From Rhizobium phaseoli (lineage in GTDB: Bacteria > Pseudomonadota > Alphaproteobacteria > Rhizobiales > Rhizobiaceae), in the NCBI RefSeq assembly GCF_003985125.1, contig NZ_ML133566.1:62001-126000 (forward strand): 64,000 nucleotides of DNA, read 5' to 3'. Shown here one piece after another: positions 35,608 to 44,995 of this stretch; the first letter of the stretch is position 1; the number at the start of each line of letters is the position of its first letter. The position numbers and the translations under genes were made by a program. Under the pieces are notes generated by a model. That model worked only from the letters and a program-made list of their open reading frames with translations, was not told the DNA's origin and ran no database searches.

Positions 35608-37542
35608 TCACTTTGCCGATGTCGCCACATCTGTCTGCTGGGCGCGGATCGCCTGAGCGGCCGCTGCAACGCCGCCACCCTTGTCATCGCCGCCGACCTG
35701 CACCGTCGGCTGTGCGAACGCGATGCCATTGGCCAGGAACACTTCGCGAATCTTGGCATAGGCCTTGCGGCGAATATAGGTCTGCATGCCCGGAACCGTC
35801 GTCATGGCGAAGCTCAGGACGATGCCATAGTCGGCGAACTGCTCGACGCCCTTCATCTTCAGTGGTTCGATGAAATGCTGGCCGAGCTCCGGATCTTCGA
35901 TCAGTTCGGCCCCGACTTTCTTGGTCAGCTTGCGCGCCTTGTCGATGTCGGTGTCGAAGCCGACGGTGATCCTGAATTTATCGATCACCCAGTCCCGGCT
36001 CATATTCTCGACGGCGCCCAATTCGCTGAATGGCACCGTGAACACCGGGCCGCGATGATGGCGCAGACGCACCGAGCGCAGGCTGAAGCTCTCCACCGTT
36101 CCCTTGTAGTCCTTGGCCTGAATATATTCGCCCACCCGGAAGGCATCGTCGAGCATGTAGAACACACCGTTGATGACGTCCTTGACCAGGGTCTGCGAGC
36201 CGAAACCGATCGCCACGCCGAAAATGCCCGCTCCCGCAATCAGCGGGCCGATCTGCACGCCGAGTTGCGCCAGCACGATCAGCCCCGCCATGACCGCGAC
36301 AGCGACGGCGAGCGCATTGCGAAAGATCGGCAGAAGTGTGCGGAACCGGGCGCGCCGGGCGGCGTCGGCCGGCGCGAGCGATGTCGTGCTGGTCGATATG
36401 CGCAATGTTCGGTCGATCCAGCCGCGCGCCACCTGCCAGAGAAGGTCGGCAACCACGAGGATCAGCACGCTCTTCAGGCCGCCGTAGTACAAGGCGGCGA
36501 GCGTCGGGTCGCGCTGACCGAGCGTATCGGGATTGAGCTGCCAGACGAGTGCCAGCCATCCCACCGCAAGTGCGATGACAACGGCGCGTGCGCCTCGGGC
36601 GATGAGGATACCGCGCAGACTGCCGGGATCGCTGGTGAAGGACAGCGCGACCCGGCCGACCGCGTTCAGGATCCCAGGCAGCACCAGCGCATAGATGCCG
36701 ATCCAGAACAGGCCCCTCATATTGAGGCACCAGATGAGCCATAAGGCGACGAGGAAGGCCGTTATCGCCGCTTTCCTGGCGCGGCTCCCCTCCCAGACCG
36801 ACCACACCGCCTCGATGGCAAGCAGCAGCCCGACCACCGAGAAGCAGTAGCTGATGGCCTTGCTGACGTCAGGGGAAACGCCAAGCGGCTCACTTACGGC
36901 CGTGGTCGCGACCGCAAAACAAATGACGCCGAACAGGATCAACAGCCGCCGCCGCAGGGGTAAACCCATCGTTGCGACGGACAGGAGTGCAGCCGCCAAT
37001 CGAAAGAGGATGAAGGCCGAGAGATAGGCAAGCAGCGTCAAGCGCGCGAGCGGCGGCCATTCCACCGCGAAAAAAACGATGCCCATCGCGCCCGCGAATA
37101 TGCCGACCGGGATAAGCCGGCCGAACAATGCCTCGCGGCGCGCGGCAAATCTGCGATAAACCGCCTCGGCGGCAAGGCCGAAGGCGACCAGACCGCCGAA
37201 TATGAGGAAAACCGGCGCATAGCCTCTGCTGGCGGCCTCGCTCCTGGCTCTTGTCGCCGCCGCCGTCACTTCCGCCGGGATTGCCGGGATCGCCGCCAGA
37301 ATCGCATGCACGCGCGCCCGCGCGCCTGCCTCCCAGTTGGCCAAGGTCGAATGTCCCGCCGGTGAGACGGGTGTCGCGGTCCCGCTTTCCTGCTTGCGGC
37401 TATCGAGCCAGGCTTTCACCTCGGGATCCTGCAACAGGCGCACGAGTTCGTCGATCTTCTGCTGCGGGGCCGCCGGCGGAGCCTGCGCCAAAGCGCTCAG
37501 CGCGAAGAAAAAAGCGGCGGTGAAGGAAAGAAGCCATTTCAA
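35608..37542 (-). CDS. MscS-family mechanosensitive channel, large form
   Basis: The 644-residue protein has a signal peptide (MKWLLSFTAAFFFALSALAQ), a periplasmic helical region, about ten membrane segments, and the MscS core: pore-lining helix GPLIAGAGIFGVAIGFGSQT, the beta domain (KDVINGVFYMLDDAFRVGEY) and a C-terminal alpha/beta domain. It opens under membrane tension to release solutes during hypo-osmotic shock. Large forms like this resemble YbiO/YjeP. I prefer TTG 37542 because GAGGAG lies seven bases upstream; GTG 37557 lacks a ribosome site. The gene follows the hydrolase gene by 11 bases. Confidence 0.87.
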   Translation of the reverse strand: MKWLLSFTAAFFFALSALAQAPPAAPQQKIDELVRLLQDPEVKAWLDSRKQESGTATPVSPAGHSTLANWEAGARARVHAILAAIPAIPAEVTAAATRARSEAASRGYAPVFLIFGGLVAFGLAAEAVYRRFAARREALFGRLIPVGIFAGAMGIVFFAVEWPPLARLTLLAYLSAFILFRLAAALLSVATMGLPLRRRLLILFGVICFAVATTAVSEPLGVSPDVSKAISYCFSVVGLLLAIEAVWSVWEGSRARKAAITAFLVALWLIWCLNMRGLFWIGIYALVLPGILNAVGRVALSFTSDPGSLRGILIARGARAVVIALAVGWLALVWQLNPDTLGQRDPTLAALYYGGLKSVLILVVADLLWQVARGWIDRTLRISTSTTSLAPADAARRARFRTLLPIFRNALAVAVAVMAGLIVLAQLGVQIGPLIAGAGIFGVAIGFGSQTLVKDVINGVFYMLDDAFRVGEYIQAKDYKGTVESFSLRSVRLRHHRGPVFTVPFSELGAVENMSRDWVIDKFRITVGFDTDIDKARKLTKKVGAELIEDPELGQHFIEPLKMKGVEQFADYGIVLSFAMTTVPGMQTYIRRKAYAKIREVFLANGIAFAQPTVQVGGDDKGGGVAAAAQAIRAQQTDVATSAK

Positions 37543-37553
37543 GCTGGAACTCC

Positions 37554-38765
37554 TCACTGCGTCAGCGGCTGTTTTTTCAGGTCGCCCTCGAGCGTCTCGT
37601 TGGCGGATCGTGGCGGCCTCCCGCGGGTGACGGGTTGTTCGACGATCATAACCGGCGCCGCCACAGCGGTAGCAGCAACAGTGCCGATATTCGTCACCGT
37701 TCCGCCGACGACGGCGGTAATGCCCTGGCCCAGCGTGACCTTGGAATCGGTCAGCGTCTGGCCGGTCATCAGGCGCTGGCCGATGAGCTGGACGATCTCG
37801 GGACTTTCGGCGAATTTGCCGTGGTTGAGCCTATCGTTGGTCTTCACTTTCGTCAGGTCAATGGCGGTAATGCCGGCTTTCTCAAGCTTCGAACGGTAGG
37901 GCTCTTCGGCCGGATTGATCGCGCCGAGACGGGAGACGCGCCCGGTGATGAAGCTGGAGACCGCAAGCGCCTTGTCGTCCTGGGAGACGAAGATCGTGAA
38001 TTTCGGACGCGGCTCGCCCATCTCCACATATTGTTTGGCGAAGACCTGGATATCGATGTCGGGCGAGGCGAGGATGACATTGTGGATCTTCGAATTGACG
38101 TGGCCGTCGCGTATCCCCATCTGCCGCAGGGATTCCATGGCAAGCCAGGTCCCCATCGAGTGGGCCATGAGGGTGATGTCCTTGACGTTGGGGTCGGCTG
38201 CCAGCGTGCGCAGCGCCTGCTCCAGTGCGGTGCGCGAGTAGTTCGTACTTTCCTTGTCGTACTCGTAGGCGGTGATCTCCGCTCTCGACGGCCAGGTGAA
38301 CAGGACAGGCGTCGCCTGCATCTTGCTGTCGTGCACGATCTGCGCCAGCCGGAAAACGGAATCCTCATAGGTATTGTTGAAGCCGTGAATGAAGACGAGC
38401 GCATGCCCGCCATTCACATGCTGCCGGAACCAGACGCGGCCCTGCGCCACCGTGTCGATCTGCTGCACATTGGTCACCGCAAAGTCGGTCGCCGGATTGG
38501 GCGGAAGCCGCTTCGGCCACTGCACGGTGCCGGCTTCGCGCTTTGCCGGGATTGAAATCGAGATCTGCGTCAGATGCGGTTTGGGACTGCGCTCGCCGTT
38601 GAACAGCGTGGCCGGGTTCCCGGAAGGCTCGCGCGTGGTCGCAACCAGCATGTCGACCTTGGACGCCGGTGGCAGCGACGAGGAAATTGAAACCGGCGTC
38701 ATCACGCCACCCGGATGCCCGCAACTTGCCAGAAGAAGAAAAAGAGCCACGCAACGTCTTGCCAT
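37554..38765 (-). CDS. Lipoprotein alpha/beta hydrolase (DUF900 type)
   Basis: The 403-residue protein starts with a lipoprotein signal: hydrophobic FLLLASC, with Cys15 as acylation site. The hydrolase domain has HALVFIHGFNNTYEDSVFR and the nucleophile elbow AHSMGTWLAME (Ser in AHSMG), as in DUF900 proteins. A low-complexity hydrophobic and basic tail follows (about 340-403). Substrate is unknown. It is co-transcribed with the MscS-type channel, which suggests an envelope function. Confidence 0.83.
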   Translation of the reverse strand: MARRCVALFLLLASCGHPGGVMTPVSISSSLPPASKVDMLVATTREPSGNPATLFNGERSPKPHLTQISISIPAKREAGTVQWPKRLPPNPATDFAVTNVQQIDTVAQGRVWFRQHVNGGHALVFIHGFNNTYEDSVFRLAQIVHDSKMQATPVLFTWPSRAEITAYEYDKESTNYSRTALEQALRTLAADPNVKDITLMAHSMGTWLAMESLRQMGIRDGHVNSKIHNVILASPDIDIQVFAKQYVEMGEPRPKFTIFVSQDDKALAVSSFITGRVSRLGAINPAEEPYRSKLEKAGITAIDLTKVKTNDRLNHGKFAESPEIVQLIGQRLMTGQTLTDSKVTLGQGITAVVGGTVTNIGTVAATAVAAPVMIVEQPVTRGRPPRSANETLEGDLKKQPLTQ

Positions 38766-38966
38766 TCACGCATCCAGCAATCGTTCAAGGGGGAGCCTTC
38801 CGAGCCTCGGATAGTAGCAGGCGGGGTATGGCGGCGCCTGTAGCATCACGTAATATCTGTGGCTTTCAAGGCGATCGGGATGGGTCGGTCATCAAGGTCC
38901 GATGTCGCCTGAGCGAGCCGCTCCGGCCTCTCTTCAAATGATGAACGCCGAGGGCAAATTCGTCGA
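38766..38966. other. Intergenic stretch upstream of a broken gene
   Basis: No gene is evident. The sequence runs into the remnant at 38967-39374, and its base composition is lower in GC than neighbouring genes. It may hold the decayed 5' end of that gene. Confidence 0.35.
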
Positions 38967-39374
38967 TATAATGCCTGTTACATTGCCACGAGCTATCAAG
39001 AGGGAACGACGCTTCGACTGGGGTTTGATTTTTCTTGAAACCAAAAACAAATTTACTTCGCCCTCGGAAACGCTCGTTGGAAATCATTGGAGGCGGGGAA
39101 AGAATACCCGATCAAGGTTCAGTTTGATCGCAGCCCGATCTGGGATGCGACAGCAACCGCCCGCGACATTGGCACCTCCATGCTTCTGGTGGCGACAACA
39201 ACGGATACCAATTTCGTAGCGGCAAAGAAGCTCACCGGAAGAGCTGAATTCAATGGTCGCCAGATTGCGAAGCTCCGGTTGGACCGATCGGCAAAAGCGA
39301 TAACCGCAATGTTGGATTGCCAACGTGCCGTCAACGAAGTGACGGCGAAATCAGCTCCATCGCCGTCGCAATAG
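38967..39374 (+). pseudogene. Remnant of a small gene with an in-frame TGA
   Basis: Reading one frame gives a continuous sequence before and after a TGA at 39036-39038: upstream it reads CYIATSYQEGTTLRLGFDFS, and after the stop NQKQIYFALGNARWKSLEAG, continuing for about 110 residues to 39374. The two sides read as one protein, and I know of rhizobial proteins with a similar TTLRLGFDF...FALGNARWKSLE pattern, but not their function. No start codon or signal peptide is left in frame. A shorter translation from TTG 39087 is possible but would lack the N-terminal domain. Confidence 0.6.
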
Positions 39375-39607
39375 GACCCCTTCGAGCAGACCCCCAAGAG
39401 CGAAGTGAAGTCTTCTGACGATCCCTTGATCTATAATGAAAGCCTTGTCTCTGATTGACTCCGCTTTCAAACATCAGCCGTGACGATGTTATTCGTCGTC
39501 GGCGAAGCGTGAGTCCGCCGCATCTTTGCCGATCCTCTTTGCCAATTCCTCAATGAAGAGGATTTATCCTTGTGCCGGAACTCAGCGATTCGGCTTCAGG
39601 ACCCGCA

Positions 39608-40330
39608 ATGACCAGAGCAAGACGCCGCCGTATCATCCGGACACGACGCACCCTGACCGGGATCGCCCTTGTCGGCGCGATCTCGTTTTTGGCCGGCATG
39701 ACCGATGCGACCGGCCTGTTGCTGACCGGCGATTTCGTTTCCTTCATGACTGGCAACACCACGCGGGCGGCCCTCTCCCTCAGCGACGGCAATCTTTATC
39801 ATGCGGCGGTGCTGATCTCCGCCATTGTCGTTTTCGTGCTCGGCAATGCGGCCGGCATCGTCATCGCCCATGTCTCCGAGCGCCGGATATTCGTCGTGCT
39901 CGGCTGCGTCGGCCTCGTCCTGGCGCTCGCTTCGATGACGACCGGCCAGAGCATGATGCTTGCGAGCTTCTACCTGATCGTCTGTTCCATGGGCATGGTG
40001 AATGCCGCCGTCGAACATATCGAAGGCCTGCCGATCGGGCTGACCTATGTCACGGGCGCGCTGTCGCGTTTCGGCCGCGGCATCGGCCGCTGGATCATCG
40101 GCGATCGCCGTGTCGAATGGACGATCCAGATCGTGCCTTGGGGCGGCATGATCGCCGGCGCGATCGCCGGCGCCGTCCTGACGCGGCTGACCGGCGCCCA
40201 GGCCTTATGGCTGGTCTCCGTCTTTGCCATGGCGCTGGCGTTTGCCGCCATGTTCATTCCCCGGCCGCTCCAGCGGCGCTTCAACCAGAAGCTTGCCGCG
40301 CACCGCTCGGCCGCTATGCGCGGCAAATAG
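39608..40330 (+). CDS. DUF1275 (YoaK-like) membrane protein
   Basis: The 240-residue protein has about six membrane segments and the DUF1275 signature near its start: GAISFLAGMTDATGLLL followed by FVSFMTGNTTRAAL. The function of the family is unknown; a transport-like role has been proposed. The protein ends in a basic tail. ATG 39608 has AGGA seven bases upstream; the frame extends to GTG 39572. Confidence 0.82.
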   Translation: MTRARRRRIIRTRRTLTGIALVGAISFLAGMTDATGLLLTGDFVSFMTGNTTRAALSLSDGNLYHAAVLISAIVVFVLGNAAGIVIAHVSERRIFVVLGCVGLVLALASMTTGQSMMLASFYLIVCSMGMVNAAVEHIEGLPIGLTYVTGALSRFGRGIGRWIIGDRRVEWTIQIVPWGGMIAGAIAGAVLTRLTGAQALWLVSVFAMALAFAAMFIPRPLQRRFNQKLAAHRSAAMRGK

Positions 40331-40397
40331 AAGCGTCGCATTCCTGTTACCCTCGAATCGGATAGGAAGGATCGCTGTCGTCCCCAAGGAGTAGATC

Positions 40398-41684
40398 GTG
40401 TTCCTGATTTCGAAGCTCGTCTGGATTTTCTGCCAGCCGCTGTCGCTGGCATTCCTGCTCGTCTTCTTCGCCCTCGTCGCCGGGCTTTTGCGCTGGCGTG
40501 CCTTGAGTATCGTTGCTGCAACGGCGAGCGCGCTCATCCTCTTCGTCACGCTCTACACCACGGCCGGCAACCTTCTGATGCAGGGACTCGAGCAGCGGTT
40601 TGCAAAGCCCGCCGCCGACCCGGAGAACCTGCAATGCATGATCGTGCTCGGCGGCGCCTTCGAAAACGAGGTGAATACGGCCCGCCACGGCATCGAATTC
40701 AACGGCGGCGCCGACCGCTTCGTCGAGGCCCTGCGGCTCGCGCAGAAATTTCCCGACTCGCGCATTCTGGTGTCGGGCGGCGACGGCTCCATGTCAGGCA
40801 TTTACGAAGGCGATGCGGCGGCATCCGAGCGTTTCTTCCCGCTGTTCGGCATCGGCAGGGAGCGCCTGATCGAGGAGACGCAATCGCGCACGACCTTTGA
40901 AAACGCCGTCAACACACGGGAATTCCTGGCGAGCCAGGGCCTTTCCCATTGCCTGCTGATCACCTCGGGTTTCCATATGCCGCGCTCCGTCGGCATCTTC
41001 CGCAAGCTCGGCATCGATATCGTGCCCTGGCCGACCGATTATCGCACCGACGGGCAGGTGAGGCCGGGCCTGGATTTCACCCAGCCGAACCTCAATGCCC
41101 AGAACATGGCGACGGCGATCCGCGAATGGTACGGCCTGGTCGGCTATTATCTCGCCGGCCGGACATCGGAGCTTTATCCGCGCGCTGAGCTATTTCTTCG
41201 AAATGGTGACGAATTTCGTGCCGCGCACGCGCGCCGTCACGATGCAGGGATCACCCTCGGTACGATCGCAGAACCGCGGATGCATCTTCATCGCCAGCAC
41301 CATGTTGCCGAAGCGCTGGACGAAATCGTAGCCGTAGATCTGTGCCGTGGCGATCATGAAATAACCGCCTTCGGCGACCTGCAGATAGAAATTATAGGTG
41401 CAGCCGTCGTCGTTGCATTGCGGCCCCTTCTGTCCGTCGCAGGTGAGCTCACCTTCGTTGACCACCGCGTCGATCAGCCCGTCATTGTTGATGTCCTGGC
41501 GGATGACGAAGCCGTCGGCGAATTCGGCCGCCTTGCACTGACCCTGGAAATGCTTCTTCTCGTAGATCTCCGGGTCGGAGATCAGCGATTGCTGGCCGAA
41601 GGCCGCAGCCGGCAAGGTGAGCAGCAGGAGAAGATTCAGAACGGCGAGCACCAGCGTTTTCACGGGCTTTCCTCTTTTGGATAA
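40398..41684 (+). CDS. YdcF/ElyC-like DUF218 membrane protein with an unusual antisense C-terminal extension
   Basis: Residues 1-60 hold two membrane segments, and 75-260 the DUF218 domain: CMIVLGGAFENEV, SRILVSGGDGSMSG and RTTFENAVNTREFL. ElyC-type members affect envelope polysaccharide or peptidoglycan assembly. Homologues I know end close to the motif YYLAGRTSELYPR (near residue 260). Here no stop follows, and the frame continues for about 165 residues through the reverse complement of the gene at 41190-41663. That tail does not look like a real domain. A stop in the next frame lies just beyond the expected end. The likely explanation is loss of the original stop, either by mutation or by a sequence error. 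Confidence 0.8.
   Translation: MFLISKLVWIFCQPLSLAFLLVFFALVAGLLRWRALSIVAATASALILFVTLYTTAGNLLMQGLEQRFAKPAADPENLQCMIVLGGAFENEVNTARHGIEFNGGADRFVEALRLAQKFPDSRILVSGGDGSMSGIYEGDAAASERFFPLFGIGRERLIEETQSRTTFENAVNTREFLASQGLSHCLLITSGFHMPRSVGIFRKLGIDIVPWPTDYRTDGQVRPGLDFTQPNLNAQNMATAIREWYGLVGYYLAGRTSELYPRAELFLRNGDEFRAAHARRHDAGITLGTIAEPRMHLHRQHHVAEALDEIVAVDLCRGDHEITAFGDLQIEIIGAAVVVALRPLLSVAGELTFVDHRVDQPVIVDVLADDEAVGEFGRLALTLEMLLLVDLRVGDQRLLAEGRSRQGEQQEKIQNGEHQRFHGLSSFG
41190..41663 (-). CDS. Small secreted protein with EF-hand-like loop
   Basis: The 157-residue protein has a signal peptide (residues 1-22), a calcium-binding loop DINNDGLIDAV (Asp, Asn and Asp at positions 1, 3, 5 and 9 as in EF-hands), and seven cysteines, including a QCNDDGC pair, that suggest disulfides. 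Function is unknown. The start is GTG 41663 with AGAGGAAA upstream; a longer frame to 42395 is antisense to another gene. Its whole length lies under the plus-strand extension of the ElyC-like gene. The coherent signal peptide and motif make this strand the real one. Confidence 0.82.
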   Translation of the reverse strand: MKTLVLAVLNLLLLLTLPAAAFGQQSLISDPEIYEKKHFQGQCKAAEFADGFVIRQDINNDGLIDAVVNEGELTCDGQKGPQCNDDGCTYNFYLQVAEGGYFMIATAQIYGYDFVQRFGNMVLAMKMHPRFCDRTEGDPCIVTARVRGTKFVTISKK

Positions 41685-41777
41685 AGCTCTATCGGCTCGC
41701 TTTATGGCCGCCCCGGCTTGCGCCGCCCTTGCCGCCGTGGTTCTTTCCGGAAACTGTTCGCCGGCTCCGGGGTCCGC

Positions 41778-42413
41778 ATGTCCTTGCTCGTCTATCTCGA
41801 TTATGCCGGCATTGCGCTGTTTGCCGCGACGGGCGCGCTCGCCGCCTCGCGCAAACAGCTGGATCTGATCGGCTTCCTGTTTTTCGCCATGGTGACGGGA
41901 ACCGGCGGCGGCACCGTGCGCGATATCGTGCTTGGCCGCGTGCCGGTCTTCTGGGTGCTGAATCCCGCCTATATTCTCGTCTGCTGCATCGTCGGCGTCA
42001 TCGTTTTCTTCACCGCTCATCTGCTGGAATCGCGCTATCGCTTGCTGATCTGGCTGGATGCGATCGGTCTGGCCGCCTATTGCGTGCTCGGCGCCGCCAA
42101 GGGACTTGCCGCCACCGGCTCGCCGACCATTGCCATCGTCACCGGCACGTTGACGGCAACCTTCGGCGGCATCCTGCGCGATCTGATGGCAAACGAGCCT
42201 TCGGTGCTGTTGCGGCCGGAAATCTATGTGACGGCAGCCCTTGTCGGCGCCGGCGTGTTCACCTTTGCCAATGCGCTGGGGATGCCGCTTTATCTCGCCT
42301 CGGGCTGCGGCGTCGCGGCGGCCTTTGCCGTTCGCGGCGGAGCGCTGTGGTTCGGCTGGACCTTCCCGATTTACAAGCACAAGCCCGGCCGGCACCCCGA
42401 CGATGTCATGTAG
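41778..42413 (+). CDS. UPF0126/TRIC-type membrane channel protein
   Basis: The 211-residue protein has two repeats of three membrane segments, each with a conserved Gly-rich turn: GTGGGTVRDIVLGRVPVFW and GTLTATFGGILRDLMANEP. This is the UPF0126 family (YicG), related to TRIC trimeric cation channels. I choose ATG 41778, which gives the usual N-terminus; GGGGTCC upstream is a modest ribosome site. It is convergent with irr. Confidence 0.87.
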   Translation: MSLLVYLDYAGIALFAATGALAASRKQLDLIGFLFFAMVTGTGGGTVRDIVLGRVPVFWVLNPAYILVCCIVGVIVFFTAHLLESRYRLLIWLDAIGLAAYCVLGAAKGLAATGSPTIAIVTGTLTATFGGILRDLMANEPSVLLRPEIYVTAALVGAGVFTFANALGMPLYLASGCGVAAAFAVRGGALWFGWTFPIYKHKPGRHPDDVM

Positions 42414-42476
42414 AGACCGAGCATAATACCGAAAAATCTAAGCGGTTTTTGGACGACATCCTGTTCTAAGGCGCCG

Positions 42477-42896
42477 TCAGCCCTGTTTGGCCCGCAGGCG
42501 GATCACCACGTCGACATGGGCGATCTCCATGCCCTCGGGCGGCTCCGGCAGATTGGCGATCGTCAGGTTGCTGACGGGAATGTCGAGCACTTCGTTTTCG
42601 CCTTCGACGAAGAAATGATGGTGGTCGGACACATTGGTGTCGAAATAGGTCTTGGCGCTCTCGACGGCGAGAACGCGGATGAGACCGGCCTCGGTGAACT
42701 GGTGCAGCGTGTTGTAGACGGTCGCCAGCGAAACCGGCACGCCGGCGGCAACCGCCTCCTCATGCAGCTCCTCGACGGTCAAATGCCGGTCGCCCTTGGC
42801 AAACAGGAGGTCGCCGAGCGCGACGCGCTGGCGGGTGGGACGCAGGCCTGCACCGCGCAGCCTGACCTCTATTGCGATCGGGAGTGCACCCGTCAT
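42477..42896 (-). CDS. irr: Iron response regulator Irr (Fur family)
   Basis: The 139-residue protein has a Fur winged helix (GLRPTRQRVALGDLLF, PVSLATVYNTLHQFTEAGLIRV) and the three-histidine motif SDHHHFFVEGENEV typical of rhizobial Irr. It lacks the N-terminal heme regulatory motif (GCPWH-type) of Bradyrhizobium Irr, as in other Rhizobium. Irr represses or activates iron genes through iron control elements and is degraded or inactivated by heme. It lies head-to-head with fabA, a common rhizobial order. ATG 42896 has CGGAG upstream; TTG 42905 is an alternative. Confidence 0.92.
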   Translation of the reverse strand: MTGALPIAIEVRLRGAGLRPTRQRVALGDLLFAKGDRHLTVEELHEEAVAAGVPVSLATVYNTLHQFTEAGLIRVLAVESAKTYFDTNVSDHHHFFVEGENEVLDIPVSNLTIANLPEPPEGMEIAHVDVVIRLRAKQG

Positions 42897-42947
42897 CAAT
42901 ACCAACTCCGGTTATTCCTGCATAAAGCAATCATGTTTCTTCAAGCG

Positions 42948-42975
42948 GTATAACTTTTGCATTGGAGCCTTTCAA
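42948..42975 (-). promoter_or_regulatory. Candidate irr promoter
   Basis: Read leftward there is TTGAAA (42975-42970), a 16-base spacer and TATACC (42953-42948). The start of transcription would fall near 42941, about 45 bases before the irr ATG. The -10 is imperfect. Confidence 0.5.
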
Positions 42976-43197
42976 TAGTTCAATGGGGACAAGAGCCTGA
43001 TAAAGGCGGCAAAAACGGGCTTTTGACGCAATTAGGTCTGGTCGCAGCCCTGGCCTTCCTGTATGCGACCACCAAATAATGGCGTAGGCCTGGTCCGGGG
43101 CGATGAATGAAGCTGCCTTGCTTGTGCTTCATTTTCTGAAGAACTTGGACTACACGTTCACATCCATCGGCTTCACGCGGGGGGAAAAAGAAAATTT
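42976..43197. other. fabA upstream region
   Basis: I see no gene here. A TTGACG at 43023-43028 could be a -35 element, but no good -10 follows at a proper distance. The region lies between divergent irr and fabA and must hold the fabA promoter. Confidence 0.4.
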
Positions 43198-43713
43198 ATG
43201 ACAACCAGACAGTCCAGCTTCTCGTATGAAGAACTCATCGCTTGCGCTCATGGCAAGCTGTTCGGCCCCGGCAATGCGCAGCTGCCGCTGCCGCCGATGC
43301 TGATGGTTCACCGCATCACGGAAATTTCCGAAACCGGCGGTGCCTTCGACAAGGGCTATCTCAGGGCCGAATACGACGTACGCCCCGACGACTGGTATTT
43401 TCCCTGCCATTTCGAAGGCAATCCGATCATGCCGGGCTGCCTCGGACTCGACGGCATGTGGCAGCTGACCGGCTTTTTCCTCGGCTGGCTCGGCGAGGAA
43501 GGCCGCGGCATGGCCCTTTCCACAGGCGAAGTAAAATTCAAGGGCATGGTGCGGCCGCATACGAAACTGATCGAATACGGCATCGACTTCAAGCGCGTGA
43601 TGCGCGGCCGCCTCGTGCTCGGCACGGCCGACGGCTGGCTGAAGGCGGATGGCGAGACCATATACCAGGCGGCCGATCTCCGCGTCGGTCTATCGAAAGA
43701 CAAGGCCGCCTGA
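43198..43713 (+). CDS. fabA: 3-hydroxydecanoyl-ACP dehydratase/isomerase FabA
   Basis: The 171-residue protein has the hot-dog fold and catalytic motif [19 protein letters not shown], with the active histidine in PCHF and the aspartate in GLDG. It dehydrates 3-hydroxydecanoyl-ACP and isomerises trans-2- to cis-3-decenoyl-ACP, the branch point to unsaturated fatty acids. It is followed by fabB and fabI in one operon. Length matches E. coli FabA. Confidence 0.97.
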   Translation: MTTRQSSFSYEELIACAHGKLFGPGNAQLPLPPMLMVHRITEISETGGAFDKGYLRAEYDVRPDDWYFPCHFEGNPIMPGCLGLDGMWQLTGFFLGWLGEEGRGMALSTGEVKFKGMVRPHTKLIEYGIDFKRVMRGRLVLGTADGWLKADGETIYQAADLRVGLSKDKAA

Positions 43714-43758
43714 AACCGCATTTCGAGCGGCTGACGAAAACAACAAAGGTTTGATCAG

Positions 43759-44991
43759 ATGAGACGGGTAGTTGTCACGGGTCTGGGTATCGTTTCCTCG
43801 ATCGGAAGCGACGCGGCCGAAGTCACCGAATCCTTGCGCCAGGCAAAGTCGGGTATTTCCTTTTCCAACGATTTCGCCGAACACGGCTTCAAGTGCCAGG
43901 TCTGGGGCAGCCCGAAGCTCGGCCCGGCGGAACTTGCCGAGCTGGTCGATCGCCGCGCCATGCGCTTCCTGTCTCAGGGCGGCGCCTGGAACCATGTCGC
44001 CATGAAGCAGGCGATCGCTGATTCCGGTCTGGAAGAGAAGGACTACGCCCAGAACGAACGCGCCGGCATCATCATGGGCTCCGGCGGTCCGTCCACCCGC
44101 ACGCTGATCGAAGCGGCCGACATCACCGTCAAGAACAACAGCCCGAAGCGCATCGGCCCCTTCGCCGTGCCGAAGGCGATGTCGTCGACCGCCTCCGCCA
44201 CGCTCGCCACCTGGTTCAAGATTCACGGCGTCAATTATTCGATCTCGTCGGCCTGCTCGACCTCGGCGCACTGCATCGGCAATGCCGCCGAGATGATCCA
44301 GTGGGGCAAGCAGGACGTGATGTTTGCCGGCGGCCACGAAGATCTCGACTGGACGATGTCTAATCTCTTCGACGCTATGGGCGCCATGTCCTCCAAGTAC
44401 AATGACACGCCCGACAGCGCCTCGCGCGCCTATGACGTCAACCGCGACGGCTTCGTCATCGCCGGCGGCGCCGGCGTGCTGGTGCTCGAGGAGCTTGAGC
44501 ACGCCAAGGCCCGCGGCGCCAAGATCTACGCCGAAATCGTCGGCTACGGCGCCACCTCGGATGGTTACGACATGGTCGCTCCCTCGGGCGAGGGCGCCGT
44601 CCGCTGCATGCGCCAGGCGCTGGCCACGGTGAAGGGCGATGTCGACTATATCAACACGCACGGCACGTCGACGCCGGTCGGTGACAGCAAGGAAATCGGC
44701 GCCATCCGCGAGGTATTCGGCGCCAGGATTCCGCATATACAGTCGACCAAGTCGCTGACCGGCCATTCGCTGGGTGCGGCCGGCGTGCAGGAATCGATCT
44801 ATTCCCTGCTGATGATGCAGCAAGGCTTCATCGGCGAGAGTGCCCATATCAGCGAGCTCGATCCCGAATTCGAAGGCGTGCCGATCGTGCGCAAGCGTAT
44901 CGACAATGCGAAGATCGATATCGCCCTCTCCAACTCCTTCGGCTTCGGCGGGACGAACGCCACGCTCGTCTTCCAGCGCCATAACGGATAA
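43759..44991 (+). CDS. fabB: 3-oxoacyl-ACP synthase I FabB
   Basis: The 410-residue condensing enzyme has the catalytic triad Cys-His-His: the cysteine in SACSTSAHC, the histidines in [11 protein letters not shown] and GHSLGAAG. It elongates cis-3-decenoyl-ACP and saturated acyl chains with malonyl-ACP. It lies 45 bases after fabA. The start [16 protein letters not shown] is canonical. Confidence 0.97.
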   Translation: MRRVVVTGLGIVSSIGSDAAEVTESLRQAKSGISFSNDFAEHGFKCQVWGSPKLGPAELAELVDRRAMRFLSQGGAWNHVAMKQAIADSGLEEKDYAQNERAGIIMGSGGPSTRTLIEAADITVKNNSPKRIGPFAVPKAMSSTASATLATWFKIHGVNYSISSACSTSAHCIGNAAEMIQWGKQDVMFAGGHEDLDWTMSNLFDAMGAMSSKYNDTPDSASRAYDVNRDGFVIAGGAGVLVLEELEHAKARGAKIYAEIVGYGATSDGYDMVAPSGEGAVRCMRQALATVKGDVDYINTHGTSTPVGDSKEIGAIREVFGARIPHIQSTKSLTGHSLGAAGVQESIYSLLMMQQGFIGESAHISELDPEFEGVPIVRKRIDNAKIDIALSNSFGFGGTNATLVFQRHNG

Positions 44992-44995
44992 TAAA

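Noticed and set aside
42430..42462. Possible terminator between the TRIC-type gene and irr
   Set aside because: A and T runs could pair, but the stem is AT-rich with a mismatch and no stable GC core.
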